From: CAZUCD01 sp964618855
GTDB taxonomy: Bacteria; Sumerlaeota; Sumerlaeia; SLMS01; JANRJK01
Direction: 5' to 3'
Assembly (NCBI GenBank): GCA_964618855.1
Contig: CAZUCD010000010.1
Coordinates: 1-43,247, forward strand
DNA length: 43,247 nucleotides
Under the pieces are notes generated by a model. The model was not told the origin of the DNA, made no database searches, and saw only the letters and a list, made by a program, of their open reading frames with translations. Both the position numbers and the translations under genes were made by a program. Shown piece after piece: positions 23,747 through 32,200 of the stretch (position 1 is the stretch's first letter; each line of letters opens with the position of its first letter).

Positions 23747-25777
23747 CTAGCCCTGAGGCGGAGCTGCGGTCCTGACTTCCTTGCGCAGCCTCGCGGGCAG
23801 GATCTTGAGCTGCTCACGGTACTTGGCGACGGTGCGTCGTGCGATCTGGATGCCCTTGTCGCGCAGCTTGTCCGCGATCTTTTGGTCGCTCAGGGGGCGC
23901 TTCGGGTTCTCCGCGGCGATAAGCTGCGTGATGAGTTCCTTGATGGCACGGGAGGCGGCCATGTCCCCCTCGTCGGTTTCGAGTCCGCTGTTGAAGAAGT
24001 ACTTGAGCGGATAGACGCCGCGGGGAGTTTCAACAAACTTGTTGGCGGTGACACGGGCGATCGTGGACTCGTGCATGCCGACGACCTCCGCGATGTCGCG
24101 CAGGGTGAGCGGCCTGAGGTGCTCGATGCCCTTCTCGAGGAAGGCGCGCTGGAACTCCATGATCGCCTCCGTGACTCGGAGGATCGTGGTCTTGCGCTTC
24201 TCGATGTTCTTGATCAACCAGATCGCGCTCTTGTACTTGTGCTGTGCGAAGTCGCGGTCGATCACGACGCCGGAGGGGGCCGGGGCGACCTCCTCGACCA
24301 TGGCGGGCGCGGCGCCGTTCATCCCTGCCGCGTTCCCGGGCTCGGAGGACTCGGGAAGTGGTGGCGTGGACTCGCCGGGCTTCAGCATGCGGCGGTACTT
24401 CGACGCGACCATGAGGCGCCCGGTGTCCCCTTCGTTCAGGTAGTAGAGGTACTTGCCGTCGACCTTCTTGACGTAGACGTCGGGCGTGATGAACCGCGGG
24501 GTCTCCTTCGACTTGGACCGGCCGGGGCGGGGCTCGAGCTTTGAGACGAGCGTGAAGACCTCGGCGACGGCGTCCTCGGTCGAGTTGAGCGCTCGCGCGA
24601 CGTCCCTGAACTTCTTCTGCAGCAGCCCGTCGAGCTGCCCCTCGAGAATCCTGTAGACGAGGCGGTTGCGTATGTTGCGCTCCTCGCACTGGAGGCGGAG
24701 GCACTCGGCGAGGTTGCGCGCACAGACTCCCGTGGGCTCGAAGTCCTGGAGCACCTCGAGGACCTCGTAGACGACGTCGGGTTGTGACTTCATGCGATAG
24801 GCGACGACTTCGAGGAGGAGGTCCTCGTCGTGCATGCCATCGAAGGCGTGGGCGTCCCTCGCCACGCGGAGCGCGATCAGGCCGCGCAGGAGATCCTCGC
24901 GCTTGGTCAGGGCCGCGGCGTCGTAGTTCAGGCCGAGCAGCTTTGCGAAGATGCGGGTCAGCAGCTCCTTGCGCTTCATCGTGGTGTAGGAGTCCGGGTT
25001 CACACCGCCGAAGAGCTTTGCGAGCGCGCGCCTGAGGCGCCGGTCCACGAACTCCGCCTTGCCGGCGCGGTCGGGGCGGATGAACTCGACCGGATAGCCA
25101 GCCATCATCGCCAGGTTGTCCAGCGAGCACTCGATGTAGCCGTCGTCGTTTACGTTGCCGACGAGGAACTCCCCGATGGCGAGCATCTTGCCGGAGAGCG
25201 ACGACAGCGCGAGCTGGCGCCGGAGCGATTCATGCAGTCCCTCGCGCGCGGGCGTGTACTCCGTGAAGTCGTTCTCCTCCACGTCCTCGGCCACGGAGGA
25301 GAAGGAAACGGTGTCTGAGTCCTCGTACTCCTGCTTCCAATCGACGTCGGTCTCGGCCATCGACTCGAAGGTGGCGTCCTCGCTGTCGGTGGCGGCGGCC
25401 TCGACGCCGGGCTCGTCGGCGGGGCGGTCCGGGAGGGACCCCGGAAGGTACTCGCGCTCCTCCCAGGGCTCATCGGCAACGGCCTCGACTTCGCGGGCCT
25501 TCTCGGCCAACTGGTCGGATAGGCCGGAATCGGAGACAATAGCCTCGGCCGGGCCTTCGTCCTGAGCGGCGTCCGGGGCGGAGAGCTCCATCGCATCGGT
25601 TTGGAGGGCCTCTTCGTCGTCGGCGATCTCGAGGAAGGGGTTTTCCTCCATCTCGTGGCGTATGAGCTGTTCGAGGTCCATCGAGTTCATCTGCAGCAGT
25701 TGGATGGACTGCTGCATCTGCGGCGTCATGATGAGCCGTTGGGTCTGCCGCTGGACCTGCTGCATCGAAAGGGCCAT
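23747..25777 (-). CDS. rpoN: RNA polymerase sigma-54 factor
   Basis: A 676-residue sigma-54, much longer than the usual 430-500. The N-terminal activator-interacting region is the glutamine-rich QRLIMTPQMQQSIQLLQM (13-30). The core-binding region has GYIECSLDNLA and FEPTGVCARNLAECL, and the DNA-binding part has STIARVTANKFVETPRGVYP and the RpoN box ARRTVAKYRE (646-655). Three insertions explain the length: a very acidic linker (about 51-178), about 100 residues inside the core-binding domain (about 229-332, a charged helical stretch), and a Pro/Glu/Ala-rich loop (about 467-505). All hallmark motifs are intact, so it should be active. Genes with -24/-12 promoters would depend on it together with AAA+ activators, none of which are in the window. 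Confidence 0.95.
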   Translation of the reverse strand: MALSMQQVQRQTQRLIMTPQMQQSIQLLQMNSMDLEQLIRHEMEENPFLEIADDEEALQTDAMELSAPDAAQDEGPAEAIVSDSGLSDQLAEKAREVEAVADEPWEEREYLPGSLPDRPADEPGVEAAATDSEDATFESMAETDVDWKQEYEDSDTVSFSSVAEDVEENDFTEYTPAREGLHESLRRQLALSSLSGKMLAIGEFLVGNVNDDGYIECSLDNLAMMAGYPVEFIRPDRAGKAEFVDRRLRRALAKLFGGVNPDSYTTMKRKELLTRIFAKLLGLNYDAAALTKREDLLRGLIALRVARDAHAFDGMHDEDLLLEVVAYRMKSQPDVVYEVLEVLQDFEPTGVCARNLAECLRLQCEERNIRNRLVYRILEGQLDGLLQKKFRDVARALNSTEDAVAEVFTLVSKLEPRPGRSKSKETPRFITPDVYVKKVDGKYLYYLNEGDTGRLMVASKYRRMLKPGESTPPLPESSEPGNAAGMNGAAPAMVEEVAPAPSGVVIDRDFAQHKYKSAIWLIKNIEKRKTTILRVTEAIMEFQRAFLEKGIEHLRPLTLRDIAEVVGMHESTIARVTANKFVETPRGVYPLKYFFNSGLETDEGDMAASRAIKELITQLIAAENPKRPLSDQKIADKLRDKGIQIARRTVAKYREQLKILPARLRKEVRTAAPPQG

Positions 25778-25901
25778 GGTCTAGTTCCCTCGATGAGCTT
25801 TCGATGGTCTCGTCATGGAGCTTTGATGCTCGGAGGCTTAGGCGGAGAAGCGGACGACTTGCAGCCCCGCGCTAGCAAGAATCGATTCCAACCTCCCGAG
25901 A

Positions 25902-25931
25902 TGAATACGAAAATCCCTGATCGGTCGTCAA
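25902..25931 (-). promoter_or_regulatory. Candidate sigma-70-type promoter of rpoN
   Basis: On the minus strand TTGACG (25931-25926) is followed after 18 nt by TATTCA (25907-25902). It points at rpoN and would give a leader of about 115 nt. The -35 is good; the -10 and spacing are only fair. Confidence 0.35.
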
Positions 25932-25988
25932 GCAATCTTCGACCGAATAGGCACGAAATGTGATCTATTACAGCTTAATCCAGCAGAA

Positions 25989-26255
25989 TCAGCCCGCAGC
26001 GCTGTTGATCGCGTCGATGATCGCGGATTCCAGATCGTTAAAGGATGCGCCGGGATCCTTCGAGACGGTGACGAAGTCGTTGAGGAAGAACGCGGACTTC
26101 ACCCCGGGGAGCCGGAAGAGCGCGGCAGCGACCGGGTGCTCCCCCGCCGTCTGGGCGTTGAACGTCTTCGAACCCGAGGCGAGCAGTCGACCATCCAGGG
26201 TGAACTTCATCGCATTCTCGTTCGGGGTCGGGTCGGCACTGATGACGCGCGGCAT
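25989..26255 (-). CDS. Nfu/NifU N-terminal-domain protein
   Basis: An 88-residue protein made only of the Nfu N-terminal domain: PTPNENAMKFTLDGRLL, PVAAALFRLPGVKSAFFLND and FVTVSKDPGASFNDLESAI follow the pattern found at the start of Nfu-type Fe-S scaffold proteins. The CxxC-containing Nfu domain that binds the cluster is absent and the protein has no cysteine, so it cannot carry a cluster itself in the Nfu way. Such stand-alone proteins may act as adaptors; this is inference. AGGAG stands 10 nt before the ATG. It lies upstream of rpoN on the same strand, separated by 211 bp with a promoter candidate, and is divergent from the GlcG-like gene. Confidence 0.85.
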   Translation of the reverse strand: MPRVISADPTPNENAMKFTLDGRLLASGSKTFNAQTAGEHPVAAALFRLPGVKSAFFLNDFVTVSKDPGASFNDLESAIIDAINSAAG

Positions 26256-26423
26256 GGGTGGAAACTCCTGGATCGGATGGCGGTCATTGCCCGGTGGAGG
26301 TTGGCGGTGCGCAAGTCCATCCGGGCGGCAGATTGTGCGAGACACCGGCCCCGCGCATGCGTACGCCCATACGTCGCGCGGTGCCTCGCCACCGCTCATC
26401 CAATCCACGACGGAACCAGGGAC

Positions 26424-26819
26424 ATGATCACGCTCGCAGACGCACGCCGCATCATTGCAGCCGCGGAGGAGAAGGCGGAGGAAATCGGCCAGCCCATGAA
26501 CATCGCCGTGGCCGACGCGGGGGGGAACCTCGTCGCGCATGTCCGCATGGACGGCGCTTGGATTGGCTCGATCGACATCTCGATCAAGAAGGCCTACACC
26601 TCGCGAGCATTCGACATCGCCACGAAGGACCTCGCGACGCACTCGCAGTCGGGGGGGCAGTTTTTCGGCATCCACGCATCGAACAATGGCCGCATCATGA
26701 TCTTCGCGGGTGGCATCCCCATCCGGAAGGGAAGGAAGGTCGTCGGCGCGATAGGCGTCAGCGGCGGCTCCGGCGACCAGGACCATGCCGTGGCAGAGGC
26801 GGGGGCGAAGGCGTACTAG
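26424..26819 (+). CDS. GlcG/HbpS-family heme-binding-like protein
   Basis: A 131-residue protein of the GlcG/HbpS family (formerly DUF336). Typical segments are TLADARRIIAAAEEKAEEIG, MNIAVADAGGNLVAHVRMDG, IGSIDISIKKAYTSRAFDI, FFGIHASNNGRIMIFAGGIP and VVGAIGVSGGSGDQDHAVAEAG. In Streptomyces HbpS binds heme outside the cell; here there is no signal peptide, so it is cytoplasmic like GlcG, whose biochemical role is unsettled. The reading frame runs open far upstream, but the family domain starts at this ATG. It stands alone, converging on the site-2 protease gene across a gap holding a long inverted repeat. Confidence 0.88.
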   Translation: MITLADARRIIAAAEEKAEEIGQPMNIAVADAGGNLVAHVRMDGAWIGSIDISIKKAYTSRAFDIATKDLATHSQSGGQFFGIHASNNGRIMIFAGGIPIRKGRKVVGAIGVSGGSGDQDHAVAEAGAKAY

Positions 26820-26831
26820 TCAGGGACCGGA

Positions 26832-26938
26832 GGTCGGGGATCAGGGACCATGGCCCGATGGACGTCGGGATAGACATGATCGTGGGCCAATCCTCACGAC
26901 CCGACCCAAAACCTCACTCCTCAGCCTGACCCCCGACC
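26832..26938. repeat. Widely spaced inverted repeat between convergent genes
   Basis: GGTCGGGGATCAGG (26832-26845) and CCTGACCCCCGACC (26925-26938) pair at 13 of 14 positions (the exception is a G-T wobble) across about 80 nt. Related short copies of the TCAGGGACC type lie beside the first arm. It fills the 129-bp gap between two convergent genes and might act as a two-way terminator or be a decayed intergenic repeat unit. Confidence 0.4.
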
Positions 26939-26948
26939 CCTGCACGAC

Positions 26949-28019
26949 CTACCTCCCCCTCGTTCCTTCGCCGCGCGCCTCGATCTCCGCGATGCGGGCC
27001 TTGATGCGCTGTGCCATCTTGAAGTCCTCGGCGTCGGCAGCCTCGAGCATGAGCTCGCGCAACAGCTTGGGGTCGTCGATCTTCTCGGGAGGCGGGATGG
27101 CGGCGAGGACACGCGCGGGGCCCGAGGGCTTGGGGCGCGCGGTGCGGACGGGTTTGCCGACGGACACCACGGGGCCGCGCGAGGTCTGCCCCCCCGAGGG
27201 CATCAGTCCGCGAAATCGGGTCCGCACGTGAGCCATCGCGTCGTCGTCGGCGTAGTGCACGTGGTCGCCCCAACTGTCCTGGGTGCGGTAAACATTCGTG
27301 TCGGGCAGCATGCGCAGAGTCTGCCAACAGGTGAAGGCCCCCATCAGCAGGATGAGGAGCAGCAGTCCCCCAACGGACCCGATGAAGGGGAGGCTGATGC
27401 CGAACATGCTAGCGAAGAAGAGGATGAAGCACGTCCCCAGGCCGACATTCGCCACGTAGTAGGTGACCTTGTTCGGATGATGCCGGAGGGAGAATGCAGC
27501 GCGGATGAGCCGCGCCCCGTCCAGCGGGAGCACTGGAACGAAAAGGTTAAAGGCCAGCAGCATCAGGTTGAACCCGAGGAGTCCCCCCGTGGCGATGCGC
27601 ACCACCATCGGCGCATCGGGAACGAATGCTCCGATGGTCTTCGTCATGATCCAGCCCAGGAGCGCGAGTGCGGCGGACGCCGCCGGGCCGAGCCCGACCA
27701 CGATGAGTTCCGTGCGCGGGGAAATGTCCCCTCCCCCGCCTGCAGCCACGCCGCCAATCGGCGTGAGCCATATCTCCTCGGCCTGGGAACCCACCAGCTT
27801 CATCCCCCAGGCGTGACCCAATTCATGGAACAGGATCGATCCATACAGCACGACGAAGAGCGTGGCCCCTGCGGCAAGTCCGGTTGCTCCCCCCGCCACG
27901 GCGACCGGTCCAAGAAAGAGCGGCAGCGTGACCAGCATGAGCCAGTGGACACGGAGCGGCACGCCGAAGACGCGTCCCGCAGGGAGGGTGTAGTTGAGGA
28001 GCTTGAGCCAGAAGTCCAT
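26949..28019 (-). CDS. Site-2 protease (M50) with C-terminal UVR motif
   Basis: A 356-residue membrane metalloprotease of the SpoIVFB-like M50 group. Zinc ligands are in HELGH (65-69) within SILFHELGHAWGM, and the third ligand is D167 in VPVLPLDGARL. About six membrane helices are likely; LTPIGGVA is the usual substrate-presenting strand region after the active site. After a proline/charge-rich cytoplasmic linker, the last 40 residues (KLLRELMLEAADAEDFKMAQ, then RIKARIAEIEA) form a UVR motif, the coiled hairpin by which UvrB contacts UvrC and by which McsA/ClpC proteins interact. There is no CBS domain, which many SpoIVFB homologues carry at this place. The start is uncertain: an upstream in-frame ATG at 28061 exists, but MDFW fits homologues. 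Substrate unknown. Confidence 0.88.
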   Translation of the reverse strand: MDFWLKLLNYTLPAGRVFGVPLRVHWLMLVTLPLFLGPVAVAGGATGLAAGATLFVVLYGSILFHELGHAWGMKLVGSQAEEIWLTPIGGVAAGGGGDISPRTELIVVGLGPAASAALALLGWIMTKTIGAFVPDAPMVVRIATGGLLGFNLMLLAFNLFVPVLPLDGARLIRAAFSLRHHPNKVTYYVANVGLGTCFILFFASMFGISLPFIGSVGGLLLLILLMGAFTCWQTLRMLPDTNVYRTQDSWGDHVHYADDDAMAHVRTRFRGLMPSGGQTSRGPVVSVGKPVRTARPKPSGPARVLAAIPPPEKIDDPKLLRELMLEAADAEDFKMAQRIKARIAEIEARGEGTRGR

Positions 28020-28076
28020 GGCGGGATCGTCGGCAGGTCGCCCCATTCCGTCAAGCCGCACGGGGCACCAAGCAAA

Positions 28077-28105
28077 CCGCCCCGGGACGCCGGGTCCCGG
28101 GGCGG
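28077..28105 (-). terminator. Intrinsic terminator of the secreted-protein gene
   Basis: A perfect 12-bp stem (CCGCCCCGGGAC / GTCCCGGGGCGG) with a 5-nt loop, followed on the minus strand by TTTGCTT. It lies 28 bp after the stop of the minus-strand secreted protein and just before the protease gene. This is the clearest terminator in the window. Confidence 0.8.
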
Positions 28106-28132
28106 AGGTTTGAACTATTCGTGCGTCCGACC

Positions 28133-29029
28133 CTACTCGTAGCTCGTCCAGTCACCGACGGCGGCGGGGACGGCGGCCAGCGTGTAGGAGACATACCCCG
28201 GCGCAGTGAGCGTGCTGGCGCCGGCGCCAAGGTTGATCGGGAACGTGTTGCCGATGTTTCCACCGGGCGTCGCGAGTCCCGGCAGAACTTGATTGGACCA
28301 GAAGTTGAAATCCGCGTTAGCGTACAACGCGATCATACGGATCTCCGTTCCGTTCGCGGGGGATCCGATTGCGCTGCGGGGAATCGCAAACTCAAGGCCC
28401 GTCGAGACGAGGTCCCCACCCGTTCCTGCCGCCGCGCCACCCGTCACACCTGCCGTGTTCGAGTTGTTGAGAGCAAAAGTGAACCCGCCCTGCGCGTTCA
28501 CGGCCGGATTGGTCGTTGCGCCCGTGTTGAAGTTTCCCTGGCCGCTACCGGTGGAGCCTGCGCCACGCAAGTCAGCAACCTGGTAGCGCCACTCGAGCGG
28601 GTTGCTGAAGCACTTCACCACGATTCCGTAGTCCGCGTTGAAACCCGCCGGGAAGATGGTGCCGCCAAGTTTCCCTGCCGTAAAGTAACCGTCGCCACCC
28701 GAGATGTTCGGGGCGGTCGAGTTACCTGTCGCGTCGGCAGTGTTGTCGATCCAGATGACGAGGCCGTTGCCGTTGGTCTCAAGGTTGCCCGTGAGCATGA
28801 CCACGAGGTCGGTCGCATCGTTGGTTGCGTAGAAGGCATCCAGCTCCCCGCCGTTTGCGAAGAGAGTTCCGGAGTTCGAGTCTCCGAACTGGGTCTGGGT
28901 GGTCTGAACCGCGAGGGCGGTCGGATAATTGGCGGTCTCTCGAGTACCGTCGAGGGGAGGTCCGGCCACTGCGGCGCCCGCCGCGAGGGCGGCAAGGGCA
29001 GCCGCCATGCAAATGGAACGAAGACGCAT
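28133..29029 (-). CDS. Secreted protein of unknown function
   Basis: A 298-residue exported protein. The signal peptide (MAAALAALAAGAAVA) is probably cut after AVA at residue 22. The mature part is rich in Gly, Asn, Thr and Ala, poor in Lys, and likely a beta-sandwich: VMLTGNLETNGNGLVIWIDN, DGYFTAGKLGGTIFPAGFN and EFAIPRSAIGSPANGTEIRM alternate hydrophobic and polar residues. The text DLVVMLTGNL...NGLVIWID followed by ADYGIVVK resembles domains that describe thin calcium- or sugar-binding surface proteins, but I cannot name a family. There is no sorting signal at the C-terminus (no PEP-CTERM, LPxTG or type 9 tail that I recognise). AAAGGA lies 6 nt before the ATG and a strong terminator follows, so it is a single-gene unit. 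Confidence 0.8.
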   Translation of the reverse strand: MRLRSICMAAALAALAAGAAVAGPPLDGTRETANYPTALAVQTTQTQFGDSNSGTLFANGGELDAFYATNDATDLVVMLTGNLETNGNGLVIWIDNTADATGNSTAPNISGGDGYFTAGKLGGTIFPAGFNADYGIVVKCFSNPLEWRYQVADLRGAGSTGSGQGNFNTGATTNPAVNAQGGFTFALNNSNTAGVTGGAAAGTGGDLVSTGLEFAIPRSAIGSPANGTEIRMIALYANADFNFWSNQVLPGLATPGGNIGNTFPINLGAGASTLTAPGYVSYTLAAVPAAVGDWTSYE

Positions 29030-29243
29030 GATGAGTCCTTTCGGAACTGAAGTGTCCGCCTGGGGCGGATTCCGCCGAAGGCGCAGCCGTCACGCCCGGG
29101 CGGCCTGCCCGATTCGTGAAACTGGAGGTTTTGTAAGACCTGATCCATTCCGCTGCAACGCCAATCGGAAGGGGGGCATGCTCCGGTTAAACGGTAAAGT
29201 AAATGGCTTCAAGAGTATCGCACAATAATGAGCAAATCCATCG

Positions 29244-29273
29244 TCCGCCGGCCCACTCCGGTCACCCGGCGGA
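29244..29273 (-). terminator. Hairpin overlapping the kinase stop codon
   Basis: Arms TCCGCCGG (29244-29251) and CCGGCGGA (29266-29273) pair perfectly over 8 bp with a 14-nt loop that contains the kinase stop codon. No T-run follows. Possible transcript end of the minus-strand kinase operon. Confidence 0.35.
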
Positions 29274-32200
29274 GGCGAGCCTCGCGCGCCATTGGTCCAT
29301 CGTGGGCAGGAACTGCCCAATCGAACTGTACCGCTCCGCAGGGTTGCGTGCGGTGCAATAGCGGTAGACCTGCTGGACTGCGTCGGGCACGTCCTTGGCC
29401 GCATCCCCCAGGGGGGGCAGTCCGCCCGCGAGTTGCATCTCGAAGATCTCCTGCCGGTTCTTCTTCCCGAGAAACCCGGCCGGAGTCTGTCCGGCGAGCA
29501 TGAAGAAGAGAGAAACGCCGAGGGCGTAGATGTCGGCGGCAGGCCCGATCTCGCCTCCCTCGATCTGTTCCGGTGCCATGTACCCGGGTGTGCCCGCGGT
29601 CTTGAACATGGTCTTCTCGCCGGCGCCCTCGTCCTCGCGCCTGGCGAGTTTTGCCAGCCCGAAGTCGGCGATCTTCACGGACTGCTTCTCGGTGAGGAGG
29701 ATGTTCGCCGGCTTGATGTCGCGGTGGATGATCCCGGCCTCATGCGCGGCCTGGAGGCCCTGCGCGATCTCGCAGAGGAACCGCAGCGCCTCCGGCAGCG
29801 GGAGCTGCCTCGACTTGATGACTACCTCACGCAGGTTGGATCCGCGCACCATCTCCATCGCGATGTAGTGCCGGAGGTCCATGAGCCCGATGTCGTAGAT
29901 GGCGACGACGTTTGTGTGGTTGAGGCGCGCGATGGCGCGCGCCTCCATGAGGAACTGCTGGAGTTCCTCCGTGTCGGCTTCGTTGTTCTGCAGGAGCTTG
30001 AGAGCGACGTCTCGCCCGAGCGCCGTGTCGGTGGCTTCATACACAACGCCCATCCCGCCGCGGGCGATCTCGCGCTTGATCGAGTATCGGGTCGCGGGAG
30101 CGTAGGGGGAGGTGGGCCTGGGCTCCTCGCCAAGCGCACGGCCCAGCACCGAGGTCGCGGCGGTGTTGCCGTCGGACTGGTCTGGCGGCGCGAGAAGAGA
30201 GAGGCCGCGCTTGGGCGCGAAGGTCTCGCGCACGGCCTCCCCGTCGCGCAGGATCGGCTTGGGAAGCGCCTTGGGCGTGAAGGGAAACGGCTTCGCGGGA
30301 TGTCGCGGGATGGCTGAGGGAATCGCATCCCCCGGTCCCGCGGTCGGGGACTCGTTCGAACTGGACGATGTGTCGATGATCGACTTGAGGAAGTCGGATG
30401 CGGACTTGCGCCGCTGAAGCTCGAGCTTGTGCTCGGGAGGCGCTGCGGGGCCGAGGGCGCGCTCGATGCGCTTTACGCGGTTGGTGACGTCCTCGGAGAG
30501 TGCGCCGCTCGCCAGTATCTCGCGGTAGAGGTACAGGGCATCCTTGAGCGCACCGCCCGCCTCGAACTTCTGCGCGAACCGGTAGAACAGGTCGGCGTTG
30601 GATTCGGATATGCCCTCCGGGGCGAGCCTGCGGCAGAGCAGTTCCATCGCCTTGAAGTAGTGTCCGCGCTCAATGTAGAGCTCGCCGAGAAGTTCGCCGA
30701 GTTCGGGGTCGGAATGCTTCTCCAGCTCGTCCGTCAGGAGCTTTACGGCGCGCTCCGTCCTGCCAATGGCGACGTTGAATAGTGCTGCCTCGGCGGGGCG
30801 ACCGGCGCTCGCCAGGCAGGCCCCCGCACGGTCGAACTGCCCGATCTGGCGATAGAGGTCCGCAGCGTTTTGGTACTCCCCCGCCTGCTCGGAATGGACG
30901 GCGCGGGCCACCCAGTCGATGTCTGCCTGGCTTGCCGCCGTGAGGATTCTCCCGTCGGGGGCTGCCGTCACGTACACCGGAACGTACTGGACTGCGGGCG
31001 CGAGCGCGGCGTGCTGACCGGGTGTGAGGGGCCGCGGCTCCGGAGGCGTGGCGAAGGGCTGGGGGGCGCGAGCGGCTGCGAGCGGGACCGGGGCAGTCGG
31101 GATCGGTGGACGCAGGATCGCCTGACTGGACATTCGGGGTGGATTCGCGGGCTGCGGCGTCAGCGGTGGCGGCGCATTGCGTACCACCGGGGGGGGCGGG
31201 GCCGTCGGCAGCTTCACCTGGCGCGACACAGGAGGAGGCACGAGTGGTTCGGGTGGAAGGGGTGCTGGGTTGGCCGGTGCCTGCGGATTGGACGGGAGCG
31301 GGAACACGCCGCTGCGGGAGTTCATCTGGAACCCGGGGCGCGGAAGCTGCGACTTGTCGCGCATCTCCGCCACCTTGTCCGTGAGCCCGCCTGATTCGTA
31401 CGCGGACGCGGCACGCTCGAACTCGCCGTACTCCTCGAAGACCTCGCCGGCGCGCTTGAACTGCCCGGCCTCGCGGTAGTGTATCGCCGCCGCGAGGTAG
31501 TCCCCGACCTTCATCTCGAGGTCCGCGGCCTTGAGCAGCGCTTCAATGTGCTCGGGCGACCCCTCGTTTCCAAGTCCCTTGGAGCGCTCGTACGCCTTGA
31601 TGACGTTACCCTGTTCCTTCGTCTTCAGAGCCTTCTCGGCGTCCCTGGATAGCTCGTAGCACTCGGACGCGCGAAACAGGTCGCCCGCCTTCTCGTAGAG
31701 CGGCGCCGCCTTGGCGTAATCCCCGGCGCGGTCCCAAAGCCCGGCCAGTTCCGCGGCCTTGGCCCCCCTCTTCTCGGCGGCCTCGGCTGCCTGCCGATAG
31801 GAATCGCGCGCGCGGGAGACATCCTTGCCAAGCGTCGCGCAGCGCGCCGCCTCCTCGTGGTTGCCCACGTCGTTCCAGATCCGGAACGCCTTGTCGTACT
31901 TCCCCATGCGGGAGAACAGGCGTGCCTGCGCCTCGCGGTTGCCCATCGAATGCGCGAGCTCCATCGCCTGCACGAACATGCCGGCGTTTTCATAGATGGC
32001 GAGCGCCTTGTGAGGATTGCCCTCCTTCAGGGCGTGCTGGGCGGCCAGGTCCGACTGGCGGCGCTTTTCCTCAGGCGAGTCCTTCTCGAACTTGGCGTGG
32101 TCAATCGGCAGCAGACGATCCGTGACGAATGCATTCATCAGGATGATCGCGAAGAACAGGACGATGCACTGGACCACGGCGAGGGAGGCTCCGTCGCCCT

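Noticed and set aside
23376..23750. A 124-codon plus-strand frame in the gap before rpoN
   Set aside because: No ribosome site, no domain, and it runs through the strong hairpin into the end of rpoN; judged random.
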